A DNA stretch of 6,001 nucleotides from an uncultured Solobacterium sp. (GTDB taxonomy: Bacteria > Bacillota_I > Bacilli_A > Erysipelotrichales > Erysipelotrichaceae): the NCBI GenBank assembly GCA_905194705.1, contig CAJJTI010000116.1, positions 1 to 6,001 on the forward strand. The letters run 5' to 3'. The notes under the pieces are model-generated. The model did no database searches. It had not been told where the DNA came from and was given only the letters and a program-made list of their open reading frames with translations. A program made the position numbers and the translations under genes. Position 1 is the first letter of the stretch, and every line of letters starts with the position of its first letter. Of the stretch, positions 5,190 to 6,001 are shown piece by piece.

Positions 5190-5249
5190 ATGAAAAGAAT
5201 AATGATTTTGTATATATCTTACTCTAAATGGAAATCATCATCTATTTAG
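5190..5249 (+). CDS. Possible 19-residue leader peptide ORF
   Basis: ATG at 5190 has a good SD site (GTGAGGA, 5176-5182) 7 bases upstream and reads MKRIMILYISYSKWKSSSI before TAG (5247-5249). It lies 33 bases before the start of the secreted-protein gene, and its last third forms a 9-bp hairpin (5221-5252). It contains three Ser codons near the end and two Tyr, with no long run of one amino acid, so classical amino-acid attenuation is not obvious. It could be a translated leader, a small membrane-active peptide, or the truncated start of a gene. It is not recognisable by family. Confidence 0.3.
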   Translation: MKRIMILYISYSKWKSSSI

Positions 5250-5252
5250 AGT
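5221..5252 (+). promoter_or_regulatory. Hairpin at the end of the leader ORF
   Basis: ACTCTAAAT (5221-5229) pairs perfectly with ATTTAGAGT (5244-5252) around 14 bases. No T-run follows, so it is not an intrinsic terminator. A ribosome finishing the small ORF (stop at 5247-5249) would melt it, so translation of the leader could alter access to the SD site at 5270-5274, which lies 17 bases further on. Confidence 0.4.
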
Positions 5253-5282
5253 CAAATGCAATACAAAGAAAGGAAATTTTAT

Positions 5283-5972
5283 ATGAATAAAATACATAAA
5301 ATAATTAATATTTTACTATCGTATTTTATATTTCTATTCATGTTTACAATTACTCCTATTCAAACTGAAGAAATCATATCTTATCCAGAAAGTTGGATTA
5401 CTATAAAATTGATATCTTGTTCCATTCAAACCACTTATAATCCTGCTGATTATTCAGTTCGTTACAAAACAGAAGGAAATAAATATACAGCCATCATTCT
5501 AGATGAAAAAGGAAATGAAGTTTCTAGATATTCTGAAACAATTAAAGATATGGATATTCAAGATGTTATTCTATTTAATAAAGTTAATACAATTAGCTAT
5601 GAATCAATAGTAGAAGGAATGATTAATTTAGTTGGTGGAAGAAGTGATTTCCAAGCATATTTAAAAGCTAGAATGAAAATCAGTTCAGGTAATTATTGGC
5701 GTCAATGTGATGAACTCCTTGAATATGAATATTCTTCAGGCAATAGTGATTTATAGTCATTAGAAGGTACTCAATCATTTGAAGCTACTACTTCATATCC
5801 TAATGGAAAAGTAAAAATTGATATAAATGGTGTTATTGAAACAAATGCGATAAGCCTTACAAATCTTGAAACTTTAAAAACATTAGGTTTTACAATAAAT
5901 GATTCACCTTCTAGTTCATGGTATAGTCGAAAGACATATAATACATCAGTTACATTCATATTTATGAATTAA
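5283..5972 (+). pseudogene. Small secreted protein with an in-frame TAG
   Basis: From ATG 5283 (SD AAAGGA at 5269-5274) the frame gives 157 residues, then TAG at 5754-5756, then a further 71 sense codons to TAA at 5970-5972. Residues 1-28 are a signal peptide (MNKIHKI, then INILLSYFIFLFMFTIT, then a polar Q-T-E-E), so the product should be exported. The mature part has beta-rich segments such as DYSVRYKTEGNKYTAIILDEKG, then an acidic region with YEYSSGNSDL at the TAG. The part after the stop (SLEGTQSFEATTSYPNGKVKI and later LETLKTLGFTI ... WYSRKTY) has normal codon use and the same secreted-protein character, so it is clearly the lost C-terminus. A Trp (TGG) or Gln (CAG) codon could become TAG by one change. 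It resembles small secreted hypothetical proteins of gut Bacillota; no function is known. ATG 5256 is in frame but has no good SD site and would put extra residues before the signal peptide. Confidence 0.7.
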
Positions 5973-6001
5973 AAAATATAAAAAGAGAGTTTTGAAGCAA
6001 T

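Noticed and set aside
5771..5959. Minus-strand 62-codon open frame
   Set aside because: It mirrors the clearly coding plus-strand C-terminus of the secreted protein and has no independent support.
1..6001. CRISPR array, tRNA or rRNA genes
   Set aside because: No regularly spaced direct repeats, no cloverleaf-like sequence and no rRNA-like stretch were seen on either strand.

Overview
The window is AT-rich, with short A/T-only intergenic stretches, Shine-Dalgarno (SD) sites of the GGAG/AAGG type and classical sigma-A-like promoters. This suggests a low-GC Bacillota (Firmicutes) bacterium. A gut Erysipelotrichia or Clostridia member is plausible, but the sequence does not fix the genus.

Layout: (1) 1-672, chromosomal-type AT-rich DNA with a TetR-family regulator (41-625, +) that appears to be read from a near-leaderless mRNA. 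(2) 673-2803, a visibly more GC-rich insert bounded by a 20-bp inverted repeat (19/20 match). From left to right it holds the C-terminal tail of a large serine recombinase (726 to about 896, -), a family 3 glycoside hydrolase gene of the NagZ/beta-N-acetylhexosaminidase type broken by a frameshift (952-2401, +), and a gene-free right arm (about 2420-2783). The right arm contains stacked hairpins and a sequence matching the MOBV (pMV158-type) transfer-origin nick site. (3) 2804-3001, AT-rich intergenic DNA with a promoter-like site over a dyad and a strong GAAA-loop hairpin. (4) 3002-3838 (-), an Abi_2/AbiD-AbiF-like abortive-infection protein with a HEPN R-x4-H motif and its own good promoter. 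(5) 3961-5118 (+), a rhodanese domain fused to a TtcA-like PP-loop ATPase, followed by a textbook terminator. (6) 5190-5249, a possible 19-codon leader ORF ending in a hairpin. (7) 5283-5972, a small secreted protein interrupted by an in-frame TAG.

The most interesting reading is that 673-2803 is a deletion derivative of an integrative mobilizable element. It keeps its two ends, a transfer origin and a carbohydrate-active cargo gene, but has lost almost all of its recombinase and its whole relaxase. It could be moved only by proteins supplied in trans. The insert sits between the TetR gene and the Abi gene without breaking either. The Abi gene and the candidate small RNA region next to its 3' end form a second defence-related point of interest. 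The remaining genes look like single transcription units, not one operon.
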